From: Verrucomicrobiota bacterium
GTDB lineage: Bacteria; Verrucomicrobiota; Verrucomicrobiia; Limisphaerales; SIBE01
Direction: 5' to 3'
DNA length: 39,083 bases
Assembly: GCA_021733945.1 (NCBI GenBank)
Contig: JAIPJX010000031.1
Span: 1 to 39,083 of the forward strand
Shown: positions 9,699 through 19,554 of the stretch, in pieces
How positions within the stretch are numbered: position 1 is the first letter of the stretch
Layout of the letters: every line of letters starts with the position of its first letter
Notes under the pieces: model-generated
What the model was told of the DNA's origin: nothing
Database searches by the model: none
The model's input: only the letters and a program-made list of their open reading frames with translations
Program-made: the position numbers and the translations under genes

Positions 9699-12600
9699 AT
9701 GAGGACAACCAGGAGAACGGTGAAGAAACCGACCGATACGCAGGCGGACAAAGACCCTTTGTGGTACAAGAAAGCGGTCATCTATCAGGCCCATGTGCGG
9801 GCGTTTTCAGACAGTGATGCCAATGGAATCGGAGATTTCCGGGGGCTCACCGCAAAGTTGGATTACCTGCAGGACCTGGGTGTCACTGCGGTGTGGCTGC
9901 TGCCGTTCTACCCCTCGCCGCTCCGGGACGATGGCTACGACATAGCGGACTATTTCTCGATCAACCCGATTTACGGAAACCTGAACGACTTCAAGGCATT
10001 CCTGCGCGAGGCGCACCGTCGTGATCTCCGTGTGATCACAGAGCTGGTGATCAATCACACCTCCGATCAGCATCCCTGGTTTCAAAAGTCCCGCCGTGCG
10101 GCACCGGGCAGCAAATGGCGCGACTTCTACGTCTGGAGCGATTCCGTCGAGAAATACAAGGAAGCCCGGATCATCTTCAAGGACTTCGAGCTCTCCAACT
10201 GGACCTGGGATCCCGTTGCCAAAGCATTCTTCTGGCATCGTTTCTACTTTCATCAGCCCGACCTCAACTTCGAAAATCCCGCGGTCCACGAGGAAATCCT
10301 CAAGGTACTCGATTTTTGGCTGGATCTGGGTGTGGACGGATTGCGTCTGGACGCGGTGCCCTACCTGTTCGAGCGCGAGGGGACCAGCTGCGAGAACCTG
10401 CCGGAAACCCACCTCTATCTCAAAAGCCTCCGAACGCACATCGACCAGAAATACGGCGACCGCATGCTGCTCGCCGAGGCCAACCAGTGGCCGGAGGATG
10501 CCGTGGCATACTTTGGCGAGAACAAGGGGGACGAGTGCCACATGGCCTTTCATTTCCCGCTCATGCCCCGCCTGTTCATGGCGGTCCGAATGGAGGACCG
10601 CGTGCCCATCGTCGACATCCTCGAACAGACACCGGCCATTCCGGAGTCGAGCCAGTGGGCGGTTTTCCTCCGCAACCACGACGAGCTGACGCTGGAGATG
10701 GTGACGGACGAGGAACGGGATTATATGTACCGCACCTACGCCATGGATCCCAAGGCACGCATCAATCTGGGGATCCGGCGCCGACTCGCCCCCTTGCTCG
10801 GCAATGACCGAAAGCGCATTGAACTCCTGAACGCCCTGCTGCTTTCCCTGCCAGGCACCCCGGTGATGTACTACGGCGACGAGATCGGTCTGGGTGAGAA
10901 CATCCACCTGGGCGACCGAAACGGCGTGCGCACTCCCATGCAATGGAGTTCGGACCGCAACGCAGGATTCTCCCGCTGCAATCCGCAGGGACTCTATCTC
11001 CCGGTGGTCGTGGATCCCGGTTACCACTACGAAACCGTGAACGTGGAAGCACAACAGCAAAATCCGCATTCCCTCTTGTGGTGGATGAAGCGCATGCTCG
11101 CGGTCCGAAAAAAATGGAAGGCCTTTGGTCTGGGCACCATCAGATTCCTTCAGCCGGAAAACAGGAAGATTCTCGCATACCTCCGCCAGCACGAGGACGA
11201 ATGCATCCTGGTGGTGGCGAACCTCTCGCGTTTTGTGCAACCGGTGGAACTGGATCTTTCCGAATTTCAGCAGACCGTGCCGGTCGAAATCTTCGGACAG
11301 AATGCGTTTCCGCCCATCACGGATAAACCGTATTTCCTGACCCTGAGCCCGCACTCGTTTTTCTGGTTCTCCATGAAACCGAGGTTCGCGACCGCTGCCA
11401 CCGAGGCCCCGTCGACGGAACCCGCCACCCGGATGCCGGTTTTATCGGTGGCAGACAAGTGGGAAGCGGTATTTCAGGACCGGGCGAAGACCGTCCTCGA
11501 ACACTGCCTTCCGGATTATGTCCGGACCCGTCGGTGGTTCCGCAGCAAGACCAAGGAAATCGCCTCCCTGTCCCTCACGGATCTGATTCCCGTGGCAACC
11601 AATGGCGAGCGCTGTTTCGTCGCGCTGCTGCAGGTCGATTACGTCAATGGGGACCCTGAAGATTACGTCCTGCCCCTGGCTCATGCCGTCGGTCAGGACG
11701 CGGACAGAATCCAGCAAAACTGGCCGCAATTGGTTGTCGCCGGCTTGCAGATCAAGGGCAGACCGGAAGCGGGAATCCTGTACGACGCATGCGGATGCAG
11801 CCAGTTTTCCAGGGCTCTGTTTGAAACCATTTCCCGGCGACGCTCACTCAAGGGAAAACAAGGCGAACTCACGGGCTGGCCCACGGCGGCTCTCAAGGCA
11901 ATCGGCGGCGGCGATTCCCTTTCTCCGGAACCCGTGCTCAGCCGCGCGGAACAAAGCAACACCGCGGTCATTTTCGGCGACAAATTCATTTTCAAGCTGT
12001 TTCGCCACGTGGAAACCGGTGTGAACCCGGACATCGAACTCAGCCGGTTTCTCACCGCACGCAAGTATCCGCACACCCCCCCGCTGGCGGGATCCCTGGA
12101 GTATCGCAAAAACAACGGGGACGTGATGAGCCTGGGAATTCTCAGCGCCTTGGTGCCCGGATCCAAGGATGCCTGGGAATACACCCTCGATGCATTGGGC
12201 CGCTACTTCGAGCGGGTCTGGTCGTTGCCGGAAGAAACCCGGACCGTTCCAGCCGACCCCGGCTCGCTTCTGTCCCTGGTGGACAGGGAAATCCCCGGGC
12301 TCGTTCCGGAGCGGATCGGCACCTTCCTGGAATCCGCACGTTTGCTCGGAGAACGAACGGCTTCCATGCACCTCGCGCTCGCCAGTGAACCTGACGACAA
12401 GGAATACGCGCCCGAGCCATTCACGCCCTTTTATCAGCGGGCGCTTTATCAATCCATGCGCAACCTGGCCACGGAGAATTTCAAGCTTCTCAAGAAAGCG
12501 CACAAATCTCTGCCTGCCCACCAGATCGACCCGGTCGACCGGGTCCTGCTCCAGGAAAAGGAAATCCTCAAGCGCTTTGAATCGGTGTTCAAAACCTCCA

Positions 12601-13088
12601 TCGTCGCAAAACGAATCCGCTGCCACGGCGACTTCCATCTGGGCCAGGTGCTCTACACCGGAAAGGATTTTGTGATCATCGATTTCGAAGGAGAACCCGC
12701 CCGCTCGCTGAGTTCCCGCCGTCTCAAACGCTCGCCCCTGCGCGACGTCGCCGGAATGTTGCGATCCCTTCACTACGCATCCCACGCCGCCCTGATCCAG
12801 CAGGCGGAAAGCGGCACGATCAATGAAGCCGCCACCGCCGGCCTCAAACCCTGGGCCGAATTCTGGTCCAAGTGGGTCAGCGTCGTGTATTTGAAAGCCT
12901 ACCTCGACGGAACCAGCCAGGGAGATTTCCTGCCTCAATCCCGTTCGGAACTCAAGACGTTGCTGGACGCCTATGTGCTCGAGAAGGCGGTTTACGAATT
13001 GGGCTACGAACTGAACAACCGTCCGGGCTGGTTGAACATCCCCCTGCAGGGCATCCTGCAGATTCTTGAGGTTCCAAGCGCGAACTAA
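9699..13088 (+). CDS. treS: trehalose synthase-maltokinase fusion (TreS-Pep2)
   Basis: This is a two-enzyme fusion. TreS interconverts trehalose and maltose; maltokinase makes maltose-1-phosphate, the donor for GlgE. Residues about 20-560 are a GH13_16 barrel ('PLWYKKAVIYQAHVRAF', 'DDGYDIADYF'): nucleophile Asp218 (GLRLDAVP), acid/base Glu260 (LLAEANQW) and Asp328 (RNHDELTLEM). Residues about 590-1125 are the kinase: 'YVRTRRWFRSK' cap, then HGDFHLGQ from His976 with Asp978, and the metal-binding IIDFEGEP with Asp995. Length (1129 aa) is normal for the fused form. ATG 9699 has no visible Shine-Dalgarno sequence; an in-frame GTG at 9720 has AGGAG four bases upstream and may be the real start. 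glgB follows after 26 bp, so the two are probably one operon. An intact glgE is absent from the window. Confidence 0.95.
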   Translation: MRTTRRTVKKPTDTQADKDPLWYKKAVIYQAHVRAFSDSDANGIGDFRGLTAKLDYLQDLGVTAVWLLPFYPSPLRDDGYDIADYFSINPIYGNLNDFKAFLREAHRRDLRVITELVINHTSDQHPWFQKSRRAAPGSKWRDFYVWSDSVEKYKEARIIFKDFELSNWTWDPVAKAFFWHRFYFHQPDLNFENPAVHEEILKVLDFWLDLGVDGLRLDAVPYLFEREGTSCENLPETHLYLKSLRTHIDQKYGDRMLLAEANQWPEDAVAYFGENKGDECHMAFHFPLMPRLFMAVRMEDRVPIVDILEQTPAIPESSQWAVFLRNHDELTLEMVTDEERDYMYRTYAMDPKARINLGIRRRLAPLLGNDRKRIELLNALLLSLPGTPVMYYGDEIGLGENIHLGDRNGVRTPMQWSSDRNAGFSRCNPQGLYLPVVVDPGYHYETVNVEAQQQNPHSLLWWMKRMLAVRKKWKAFGLGTIRFLQPENRKILAYLRQHEDECILVVANLSRFVQPVELDLSEFQQTVPVEIFGQNAFPPITDKPYFLTLSPHSFFWFSMKPRFATAATEAPSTEPATRMPVLSVADKWEAVFQDRAKTVLEHCLPDYVRTRRWFRSKTKEIASLSLTDLIPVATNGERCFVALLQVDYVNGDPEDYVLPLAHAVGQDADRIQQNWPQLVVAGLQIKGRPEAGILYDACGCSQFSRALFETISRRRSLKGKQGELTGWPTAALKAIGGGDSLSPEPVLSRAEQSNTAVIFGDKFIFKLFRHVETGVNPDIELSRFLTARKYPHTPPLAGSLEYRKNNGDVMSLGILSALVPGSKDAWEYTLDALGRYFERVWSLPEETRTVPADPGSLLSLVDREIPGLVPERIGTFLESARLLGERTASMHLALASEPDDKEYAPEPFTPFYQRALYQSMRNLATENFKLLKKAHKSLPAHQIDPVDRVLLQEKEILKRFESVFKTSIVAKRIRCHGDFHLGQVLYTGKDFVIIDFEGEPARSLSSRRLKRSPLRDVAGMLRSLHYASHAALIQQAESGTINEAATAGLKPWAEFWSKWVSVVYLKAYLDGTSQGDFLPQSRSELKTLLDAYVLEKAVYELGYELNNRPGWLNIPLQGILQILEVPSAN

Positions 13089-13114
13089 ACACGATTTCTT
13101 CACGATCGATCCAC

Positions 13115-15139
13115 ATGAATAAAAACGCAGCCAAACGGAAGAAAGCCTCTCCTCCCCTGCTCGTTCCACACGATCGCGCAAGCGGAGCGAATCTCCCGAT
13201 CCGTACAAACGCACCCTCCAAAACATCCTATGCCGGCCTGAGTGCGGACGACCTGTTCTGGTTCAACGAGGGAACTCATTTTCGCCTCTATGAGAAGCTC
13301 GGGGCTCATCTCACCGAATGGGACGGCACCAGGGGAACCGCGTTTTCGGTGTGGGCACCCAATGCCGAAAAAGTCTCTGTCATGGGCGATTTCAACGGTT
13401 GGAACAAATCCAGTCATCCCATGCAGACCAAGGGCGGCAGCGGTATTTGGGAACGGTTTATACCCGACATCGGGCACGGGGCGAGTTACAAATACCACAT
13501 CATCTCCAGGCACAACGGGTACCGGGCGGACAAATGTGACCCTTTCGGATTTCGCCATGAAGTGCCCTCCAAAACCGCTTCCCAGGTCTGGAACATCGAA
13601 GGATACGAGTGGCAGGACCAGGCATGGATGAAGGATCGCGGGAACCGCTGCAAACTGGACAGTCCCATGTCCATTTACGAGATCCACCTGGGTTCCTGGA
13701 TGCGCGTGCCGGAGGAGGAGAATCGTTCGCTCACATACCGGGAACTGGCCCCGAAACTCGCGGAGTATGTCAGGCGCATGAACTTCACCCACGTGGAGTT
13801 CCTGCCCGTCATGGAACATCCCTTCTACGGGTCCTGGGGATACCAGACCACGGGCTATTTCGCGCCCACCAGCCGCTACGGCACGCCCCAGGACTTCATG
13901 TTCCTGATTGATTATCTGCATCAGCAGGGAATCGGCGTTCTCCTCGATTGGGTGCCCTCCCATTTTCCGAGTGACGAACACGGCCTGGCTTTTTTCGACG
14001 GCACGGGCCTGTTCGAACACGCGGATCCGCGGCAGGGATATCATCCCGATTGGAAGAGTTATATCTTCAATTTCGGCCGGCACGAGGTCCGATGCTTTCT
14101 CATCAGCAACGCCTTCTTCTGGCTCGACAAATACCACATCGACGGCCTGCGGGTGGATGCCGTGGCATCGATGCTCTATCTCGATTATTCGCGCAAGGAT
14201 GGCGAATGGATTCCCAACCAATTCGGGGGCCGCGAGAATTTGGAGTCGATCGATTTCCTGCGTCGGTTGAACTCCGAGATTTACAGGCATTACCCCGACG
14301 TTCAGACGATCGCCGAGGAATCGACCTCCTGGCCAATGGTCTCCCGCCCCCTGTATGTGGGCGGACTCGGCTTCGGTTTCAAATGGGACATGGGCTGGAT
14401 GCACGACACACTCGATTACATGGCTCATGATCCGGTATACCGAAAGTTCAACCACCATCAGCTCACCTTCCGCGGACTCTACGCGTTCACGGAAAACTTC
14501 GTCCTGCCACTGTCGCACGACGAAGTGGTCCACGGAAAAGGCTCGCTCATCGGCAAAATGCCCGGGGATGCCTGGCAGAAGTTCGCCAATCTGCGGGCGT
14601 TGTTCGCCTCCATGATCGCGCAACCGGGAAAGAAACTGATTTTTATGGGCTGCGAATTCGGGCAGATCCGGGAATGGAATCACGACGGCAGCCTCGACTG
14701 GAACCTCACCGAGACTCCACTCCACGGCGGCCTGCAGAATTGCCTGGCGCATCTCAACTGGCTCTATCTCAGTGAACCCGCATTACACCGGAGCGATTCG
14801 AATCCCGGGGGCTTTGAATGGCTCGATTGCCGCGACGGCGATCAAAGCACGATCAGCTGGCTCCGCAAATGCCCCGGCACGGGAGAAATCATCCTCGCGG
14901 TATTTAATTTCACGCCCGTTCCGCGACTGAATTACCAGATCGGAACACCCCGTGGCGGGCACTGGAAAGAAATCGCCAACACGGACGCCCTGGAATACGG
15001 AGGCAGCGGCCTCGGAAACCTGGGGGGCGTCGAAGCCCAGGAACTGAACTGGCACGGCCGATCGCACCGGATCACCATCACGCTGCCGCCTCTCGCCGGG
15101 GTCTTTTTCAAGTCGGCTCCCCATTCGGAGAATGTCTGA
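13115..15139 (+). CDS. glgB: 1,4-alpha-glucan branching enzyme
   Basis: This is a GH13_9 branching enzyme that makes alpha-1,6 branches in glycogen-like glucans. After a basic, low-complexity N-terminus of about 40 residues, a CBM48/early-set domain appears ('FSVWAPNAEKVSVMGDFNGWN', about 75-160). The barrel has Asp348 (GLRVDAVASM), Glu401 (IAEEST) and Asp469 (LSHDEVVHGKGS); the 53-residue spacing between the first two equals that in E. coli GlgB (Asp405, Glu458). A C-terminal beta domain ends the protein. At 674 aa it has the shorter N-terminus common outside the enterobacteria. It lies 26 bp after the TreS-maltokinase gene, which fits the GlgE-type pathway: trehalose to maltose-1-phosphate to branched glucan. 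Confidence 0.96.
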   Translation: MNKNAAKRKKASPPLLVPHDRASGANLPIRTNAPSKTSYAGLSADDLFWFNEGTHFRLYEKLGAHLTEWDGTRGTAFSVWAPNAEKVSVMGDFNGWNKSSHPMQTKGGSGIWERFIPDIGHGASYKYHIISRHNGYRADKCDPFGFRHEVPSKTASQVWNIEGYEWQDQAWMKDRGNRCKLDSPMSIYEIHLGSWMRVPEEENRSLTYRELAPKLAEYVRRMNFTHVEFLPVMEHPFYGSWGYQTTGYFAPTSRYGTPQDFMFLIDYLHQQGIGVLLDWVPSHFPSDEHGLAFFDGTGLFEHADPRQGYHPDWKSYIFNFGRHEVRCFLISNAFFWLDKYHIDGLRVDAVASMLYLDYSRKDGEWIPNQFGGRENLESIDFLRRLNSEIYRHYPDVQTIAEESTSWPMVSRPLYVGGLGFGFKWDMGWMHDTLDYMAHDPVYRKFNHHQLTFRGLYAFTENFVLPLSHDEVVHGKGSLIGKMPGDAWQKFANLRALFASMIAQPGKKLIFMGCEFGQIREWNHDGSLDWNLTETPLHGGLQNCLAHLNWLYLSEPALHRSDSNPGGFEWLDCRDGDQSTISWLRKCPGTGEIILAVFNFTPVPRLNYQIGTPRGGHWKEIANTDALEYGGSGLGNLGGVEAQELNWHGRSHRITITLPPLAGVFFKSAPHSENV

Positions 15140-15182
15140 AAAGTAGGGGCCGACGTAAGAAGGCCCACTTCTTCAACTGCCA

Positions 15183-15206
15183 AACTGCGCGATTTCCAGC
15201 GCAGTT
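15183..15206. terminator. candidate hairpin between convergent genes
   Basis: A perfect 8-bp stem AACTGCGC (15183-15190) / GCGCAGTT (15199-15206) with an 8-base loop lies 43 bp after glgB and 120 bp before the end of the convergent CotH gene. No T-run follows on either side, so it is a weak candidate for a bidirectional terminator. The rest of 15140-15325 shows nothing else. Confidence 0.35.
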
Positions 15207-15325
15207 GGAGCCTCGTCACCTTGCCGCCGACCACGGAACCCAGAGGTTTCATCCTCTCTCCAATGTTCGCACGATGAACCAGGCGGAACACTGCCTTCGG
15301 CACGGCGGCAATCGCTGCGCTGATG

Positions 15326-18300
15326 CTACGGTTTGCGGAGACGATAGAATCGGGTGCCCAGGCCGGGCCGGATCGTCGCACGGTTACCCGGCGTTTGCCC
15401 CACCGGCAGCCATTGCGGGGCGCGCAGCGATTGCCCGGTTTCCAGAATAAACCCCTCCGCCCCTTCCGGCCACGAAATGACGATGGTCGATCCCTGAACA
15501 TCAGCCTTGAGGGTGGGCTGCTGCTCCTGAATGGAAAACACGGCCTCACTGAGCGCGCTCCAGGTGTTGTTCCGCCAGGTTCGGGCCAGGATTCGGGAAT
15601 TGCCGGAGACCGCGATGGGCGCGGAGTAAAGCCGTGCCGAAGGCGACATCTTCCCGCCCGGAAGACGGGGATCCAGACCGTCGGTGGTGTAGTATACGAA
15701 CCCGCTGGAAGCACTCAACGCAAGGGAGAACGGTTCCCTGAATACGCCGTCCGACCGGCTCATCACCGGTGCCGGAAGGTCCGGGTAGAGACCCGCCTGA
15801 ATAAACTGCTGAATCACGCGGTCGGTTCTCTGCGGAAAAAACCGGGTGAGCAACCGGTTTTTCTCCGCCAGCCATTCGACATCCCGGGTATACGGCTGGT
15901 TCCGGCGCACGACATCCCCCCAGCGGGCTGACTCGCACACAATCGCTCCATCGATCGTATCGCACAACGCGAGAAACCGGGGTATCGCCTGGTTCGTGGT
16001 GAGGGCACCCTGATTGAAGAAATGTTTCCGCACCCGGTCCGCGAACAGCAGGCGCCATTCCGGGTTCTTCCGCAACTCATGGTAGAGGCGCGCAGGCGAA
16101 TCGGCTTCCCCCGATGCGCCGCCGACGCCGGTGCGATCATCCGGTACCCAGGGCGGGGTCTCCAGAGTGTAATCGGCGTCCCAGATGAAGAACTGAAACT
16201 GGCTGCCGTTTTCCCGCCTGCGCGCGGCGTTCCAGTTCTGCCAGGGCCAATCGACCGTCGCGCAATAGAAATTGAGCATCATGTAATCGGCCAGATTGGT
16301 GACATCGAGGTACTGCTGGATCTGATCGTAGGCATCCGGCGTGGCGAGCCCCCGCCCGGCAATCTGCATCATCTCGCGCCAGGCGTTCTTGTCGCCGTCG
16401 TGCGCTCGGGCAACCGTGCTCCCGTCACTGAAGATCGTGTCGTAGTCTTCCTTGTCCCCGCCCAGATAGGCGGCCGCGAACGTCGAGTCGGTGCGTTCGC
16501 CCGGGTTGTAGAGGCCCCAGTAAACTCCGTTGATGTAGAGGTGAACAAACCGTTCGTGTGCGCTGACCTGCCCCATCGCGAGCTGGCTTTCCTTGGTGAA
16601 CTGATCCCGCACGTAGATGGCGTGAAGCCGTTCCGCACCATCGGCGTTGGCGTTGTTGAGCGGTCCGGAATTGTCGGTGCGCACCCACGACATGTTGAAG
16701 ATGGGACGAAACGCGATGAAATCGAACTTCTCCACCTCGGAGTTGGGGAAGAACCGATAGTTCAATTTGGAGGAGCCATATCGGGATTTGAACGTGAGCC
16801 CGAGCCCATGTTTCGGCGTCATCGTGCGGCTGGCACCGCCCACAATCTGAACACCGCACCCGACCTGAAAACCCGGTTCTGAACCGTCCGGGAAAAACAT
16901 TTCAACCGAACAGGGCCGTTCATATTCGTCACCGCGTCCCGTCGATAGTGTGTAAATCCCCGAGCCCCCCCAAAAATCCAATGGGTCCAGGGCCAGGCTC
17001 ACCACCGGAAGCGATTTCATATCATCGCGAATTCGCCCCGCATAAGCCGGACTGGAGACAACCCGCGAATCCATCTGCCAGTCGTTCCCCCAGTTCTGCG
17101 GAAGCCCCGCGCCAGTTTGGGCGAGGATCTGATCGAGAAACAGGTAGCTTCGCGCCCCGGTTTGCCGCGTGGCATAGCCCTCTTGAAAGGCACCGGCGCG
17201 CAGGACCGTCGTGCCGTTGATCCGAACGGGTGCCCGGTAGATGGATCCGTGGTCGGAAGTGGGTTCGGTCCCGTCCGTGGTATATCGGATCGTGCCCCCC
17301 GGCGTGGCGCACGTGAGCACGACATTGAACGGCTCATCGTAAAACCCGCGAGGCCGGTCGAACTCGACATCAGCCATAAAACCGATCGATCCAGTGCCGT
17401 TGATTCCTCCGGGCGTCGGCTGCTCAAAATAACGCCACCCGAGCGCGGTCTCAGCAACCGCGTCCAGCTCGGGCAGGATTAGGAAATCGGAATCTCCGAC
17501 GTCCCGGTTCAAACCCTGAATCGCGAGCACATGGACGCCGGGCATCAATGCCACGAGACCGACCGGCACATCGAAGGTTTCGGGCTCCGACCCCGCCGTG
17601 GCCGGATGCTCCCCGGTGGCGGCCGAATTCCAGGTGAACCCAACGGGAGAGTTGCGTCTGGCAATCTCGACACCATTCAAATAGGCCACAAAACCGTCGT
17701 TGTATCGTACACGCAGTTTGAGTCGGAGACCTCTGGCTTCTTCGGGAACCGAAAATGGAATCCGGAGATAGACACTGGAGTTGATTCCCTGCATCTGCCC
17801 TCCAATGTCCGTCTTCACCAGACCGCCCACCCCGCTGAGGCGCCAGGGTGAAACGCCCTGCTGCAGTTCACGGATCTGGTCGGGCGTGAGCGCCTGGCTC
17901 CAGAGGGAGACATCATCGATCAGTCCGTCGACATACTCACCGGGAGCGCCGGGATCGCCGCCCCAGTAAAGCGGATTGATCCCGATGTCTCCCCCCACCC
18001 TGGCATTGCCGACCGCCGAACCATTGTCGTAATACACCAGCAACCCGGCCTGTTTGACCACGGCCAGGTGACGCCAGCTTCCACCGGGCACGTTGTGCGT
18101 CATAAACCCGATATTGCCGTCGTGATAATACTCGAAGGTGCTCGGCGTGAATTTAATGAACTGCAAACCGCCCGGGGCACCGCCGGAGCGGTTGCCCAGG
18201 ATCACCGAGTTGACATTGCGCACCGACCTTTGTTTGAACCAGAAGGACCACGTGAAATTGCTGCTCACACCCATCCTGGGCAGCGTCCCGGCGGAGACAT

Positions 18301-19081
18301 AACTGTCCCGGCCATTAAAACTCAAAACGGTGCCCCGAACCGGGTCATTCTCCCAGGCGACACCGTGCAGGGTTCCATTGGCCCCGCCCGCGACGCGATT
18401 GACAGTCTGCCCGCCAGTCCCCTCTTCGACAGGCCAGTAATCGTGAAGTCCCCCGCCCGACCTCGAGGCATTCGAAGCGAACCCAAGACCGGTTTCCCCG
18501 CTCTCCCAGTCCGCATCGTTGAATGAAACGTCCCTCCAGGTTGCTTCCAGCGATCCGTCCGAAGGCACCAGAAACCGTGCGCCAGTCCCAGGGGTGACGA
18601 GCGGGGTGGTAGCAACCCTTGCCGCCACTCCATACGAGATGTCCTCGAACTGCCCGGGATAATTGGGTGAAAATTCGGTGGCAACGGTGACGCCGTCCGG
18701 TTCCACCAGTGCCAGGTATTCGCCCGAAGCTCCAAGCCGGAAATTCGTGTGCAACGGCTGGCCCGGCTCCCGACGGTCCTTCCCGGACGCGAAAATCACG
18801 AGGTAACCCCGGGCAACGAGGTTGGTCCCCGGAATCCGCCAACGCCGCAGGTTCGCAGCGTCATCGGTCAGGAACCATCCATTCAGGTTCACGGCGTTGT
18901 CCGAGACGTTGCGTAGTTCAATCCAATCGGGGAAGTCGTTGTCTTCATCAGCAAGCCCTCGTGAATTGCTTGCCATGAACTCACCGATGAGAACCGGAGC
19001 CGCCCAGGACGTCCAAGTCACCAGCACAAGCGCCATCAGGCACCCAGGCCAGCCGGGAACCAATCTTCGGGACATGATCAT
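15326..19081 (-). CDS. secreted lamin-tail/LamG/chitobiase-C/CotH-domain protein (1251 aa)
   Basis: This is a mosaic exported protein. A signal peptide (about 1-27, ending TWTSWAAP) is followed by a lamin-tail domain (33-135; 'LIGEFMASNSRGLADEDNDFPDWIEL'), a LamG/concanavalin jellyroll (about 214-404; 'GRDSYVSAG', 'YVDGLIDDVSLW'), a further beta domain, a chitobiase/hexosaminidase C-terminal-like domain (about 577-650; 'GGTIRYTTDGTEPT'), a CotH spore-coat kinase-like domain (about 690-970; 'LYINGVYWGLYNPGERTD', 'FIWDADYTLE'), a second chitobiase-C-like unit (about 1110-1170; 'GFVYYTTDGLDP') and a C-terminus ending 'GTRFYRLRKP'. CotH proteins are atypical kinases that phosphorylate proteins in other bacteria; activity here is untested. 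The first ATG is 19081; a second ATG at 19075 has GTGGA six bases upstream and may be used. Confidence 0.9.
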   Translation of the reverse strand: MIMSRRLVPGWPGCLMALVLVTWTSWAAPVLIGEFMASNSRGLADEDNDFPDWIELRNVSDNAVNLNGWFLTDDAANLRRWRIPGTNLVARGYLVIFASGKDRREPGQPLHTNFRLGASGEYLALVEPDGVTVATEFSPNYPGQFEDISYGVAARVATTPLVTPGTGARFLVPSDGSLEATWRDVSFNDADWESGETGLGFASNASRSGGGLHDYWPVEEGTGGQTVNRVAGGANGTLHGVAWENDPVRGTVLSFNGRDSYVSAGTLPRMGVSSNFTWSFWFKQRSVRNVNSVILGNRSGGAPGGLQFIKFTPSTFEYYHDGNIGFMTHNVPGGSWRHLAVVKQAGLLVYYDNGSAVGNARVGGDIGINPLYWGGDPGAPGEYVDGLIDDVSLWSQALTPDQIRELQQGVSPWRLSGVGGLVKTDIGGQMQGINSSVYLRIPFSVPEEARGLRLKLRVRYNDGFVAYLNGVEIARRNSPVGFTWNSAATGEHPATAGSEPETFDVPVGLVALMPGVHVLAIQGLNRDVGDSDFLILPELDAVAETALGWRYFEQPTPGGINGTGSIGFMADVEFDRPRGFYDEPFNVVLTCATPGGTIRYTTDGTEPTSDHGSIYRAPVRINGTTVLRAGAFQEGYATRQTGARSYLFLDQILAQTGAGLPQNWGNDWQMDSRVVSSPAYAGRIRDDMKSLPVVSLALDPLDFWGGSGIYTLSTGRGDEYERPCSVEMFFPDGSEPGFQVGCGVQIVGGASRTMTPKHGLGLTFKSRYGSSKLNYRFFPNSEVEKFDFIAFRPIFNMSWVRTDNSGPLNNANADGAERLHAIYVRDQFTKESQLAMGQVSAHERFVHLYINGVYWGLYNPGERTDSTFAAAYLGGDKEDYDTIFSDGSTVARAHDGDKNAWREMMQIAGRGLATPDAYDQIQQYLDVTNLADYMMLNFYCATVDWPWQNWNAARRRENGSQFQFFIWDADYTLETPPWVPDDRTGVGGASGEADSPARLYHELRKNPEWRLLFADRVRKHFFNQGALTTNQAIPRFLALCDTIDGAIVCESARWGDVVRRNQPYTRDVEWLAEKNRLLTRFFPQRTDRVIQQFIQAGLYPDLPAPVMSRSDGVFREPFSLALSASSGFVYYTTDGLDPRLPGGKMSPSARLYSAPIAVSGNSRILARTWRNNTWSALSEAVFSIQEQQPTLKADVQGSTIVISWPEGAEGFILETGQSLRAPQWLPVGQTPGNRATIRPGLGTRFYRLRKP

Positions 19082-19520
19082 TCCACACTATAGAGGGTCG
19101 AACGTTCGCCCGTCGAACACAGAGTCTATTCGATCGTCAGCTTGAAGAATCGCCGAGGATCACCGGCAGGCAGTCACACCTCCACCTGCAACACACGGAC
19201 GTCGCTGGCGGTGCAACTCCGAACCACCGGACTCTCCGCACCCTCGGATGGAATCCTGAGCTCAAGGGGAACCCATCTTTCGAGGTTCACACAACCGTGG
19301 ACGCTGTAGCCATGATCGTTCCCGAACCATCGCCCACGGCAACCAGGTCTCCAGTCACATCGACGCAAACAATGAATCCGCACCCGGACCGACGTTCGCT
19401 TCGAATTCAGCGTTGATGATCTGCTGGCCTGCTTCGCCAAGGTTCCATTTCACACCTCGTGCGGACACTAATCGCGCGAACTTCGGATGCCCCGCCGCGC
19501 GGTTTGTTGGAAGATTTCCC
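19082..19520 (-). pseudogene. possible degraded remnant in an otherwise empty intergenic stretch
   Basis: No intact gene is seen here. On the minus strand near 19380-19260 one frame reads 'GFIVCVDVTGDLVAVGDGSG', then 'TIMATASTVV', a stop, and 'TSKDGFPLSS'. This recalls the 'fvAVGdsGtIlTSxDGxxW' units of secreted beta-propeller-like proteins of this phylum, with the stop inside the unit. The match is short and may be chance. The minus-strand CotH gene starts at 19081, and the promoter for the plus-strand tlpA-like gene begins at 19521. Confidence 0.25.
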
Positions 19521-19554
19521 GGAATAAATCATCAAGCCCCTGTTTCTAACTCAT
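19521..19554 (+). promoter_or_regulatory. candidate ECF sigma promoter of the tlpA-like operon
   Basis: GGAATA (19521-19526) is followed 18 bases later by TCTAAC (from 19545), and the ATG starts at 19555. The same GGAATA-to-TC spacing is found upstream of the sigma gene and of the DUF547 gene. There is no Shine-Dalgarno sequence before the ATG, so the transcript would be leaderless or almost so. Confidence 0.5.

Noticed and set aside
9807..11354. 515-codon open frame antisense to the TreS-maltokinase gene
   Set aside because: GC-rich coding DNA leaves its complement open; the translation has no recognisable domain, and the sense strand has full catalytic motifs. The same holds for the antisense frames at 13100-14752 and 34863-36428.
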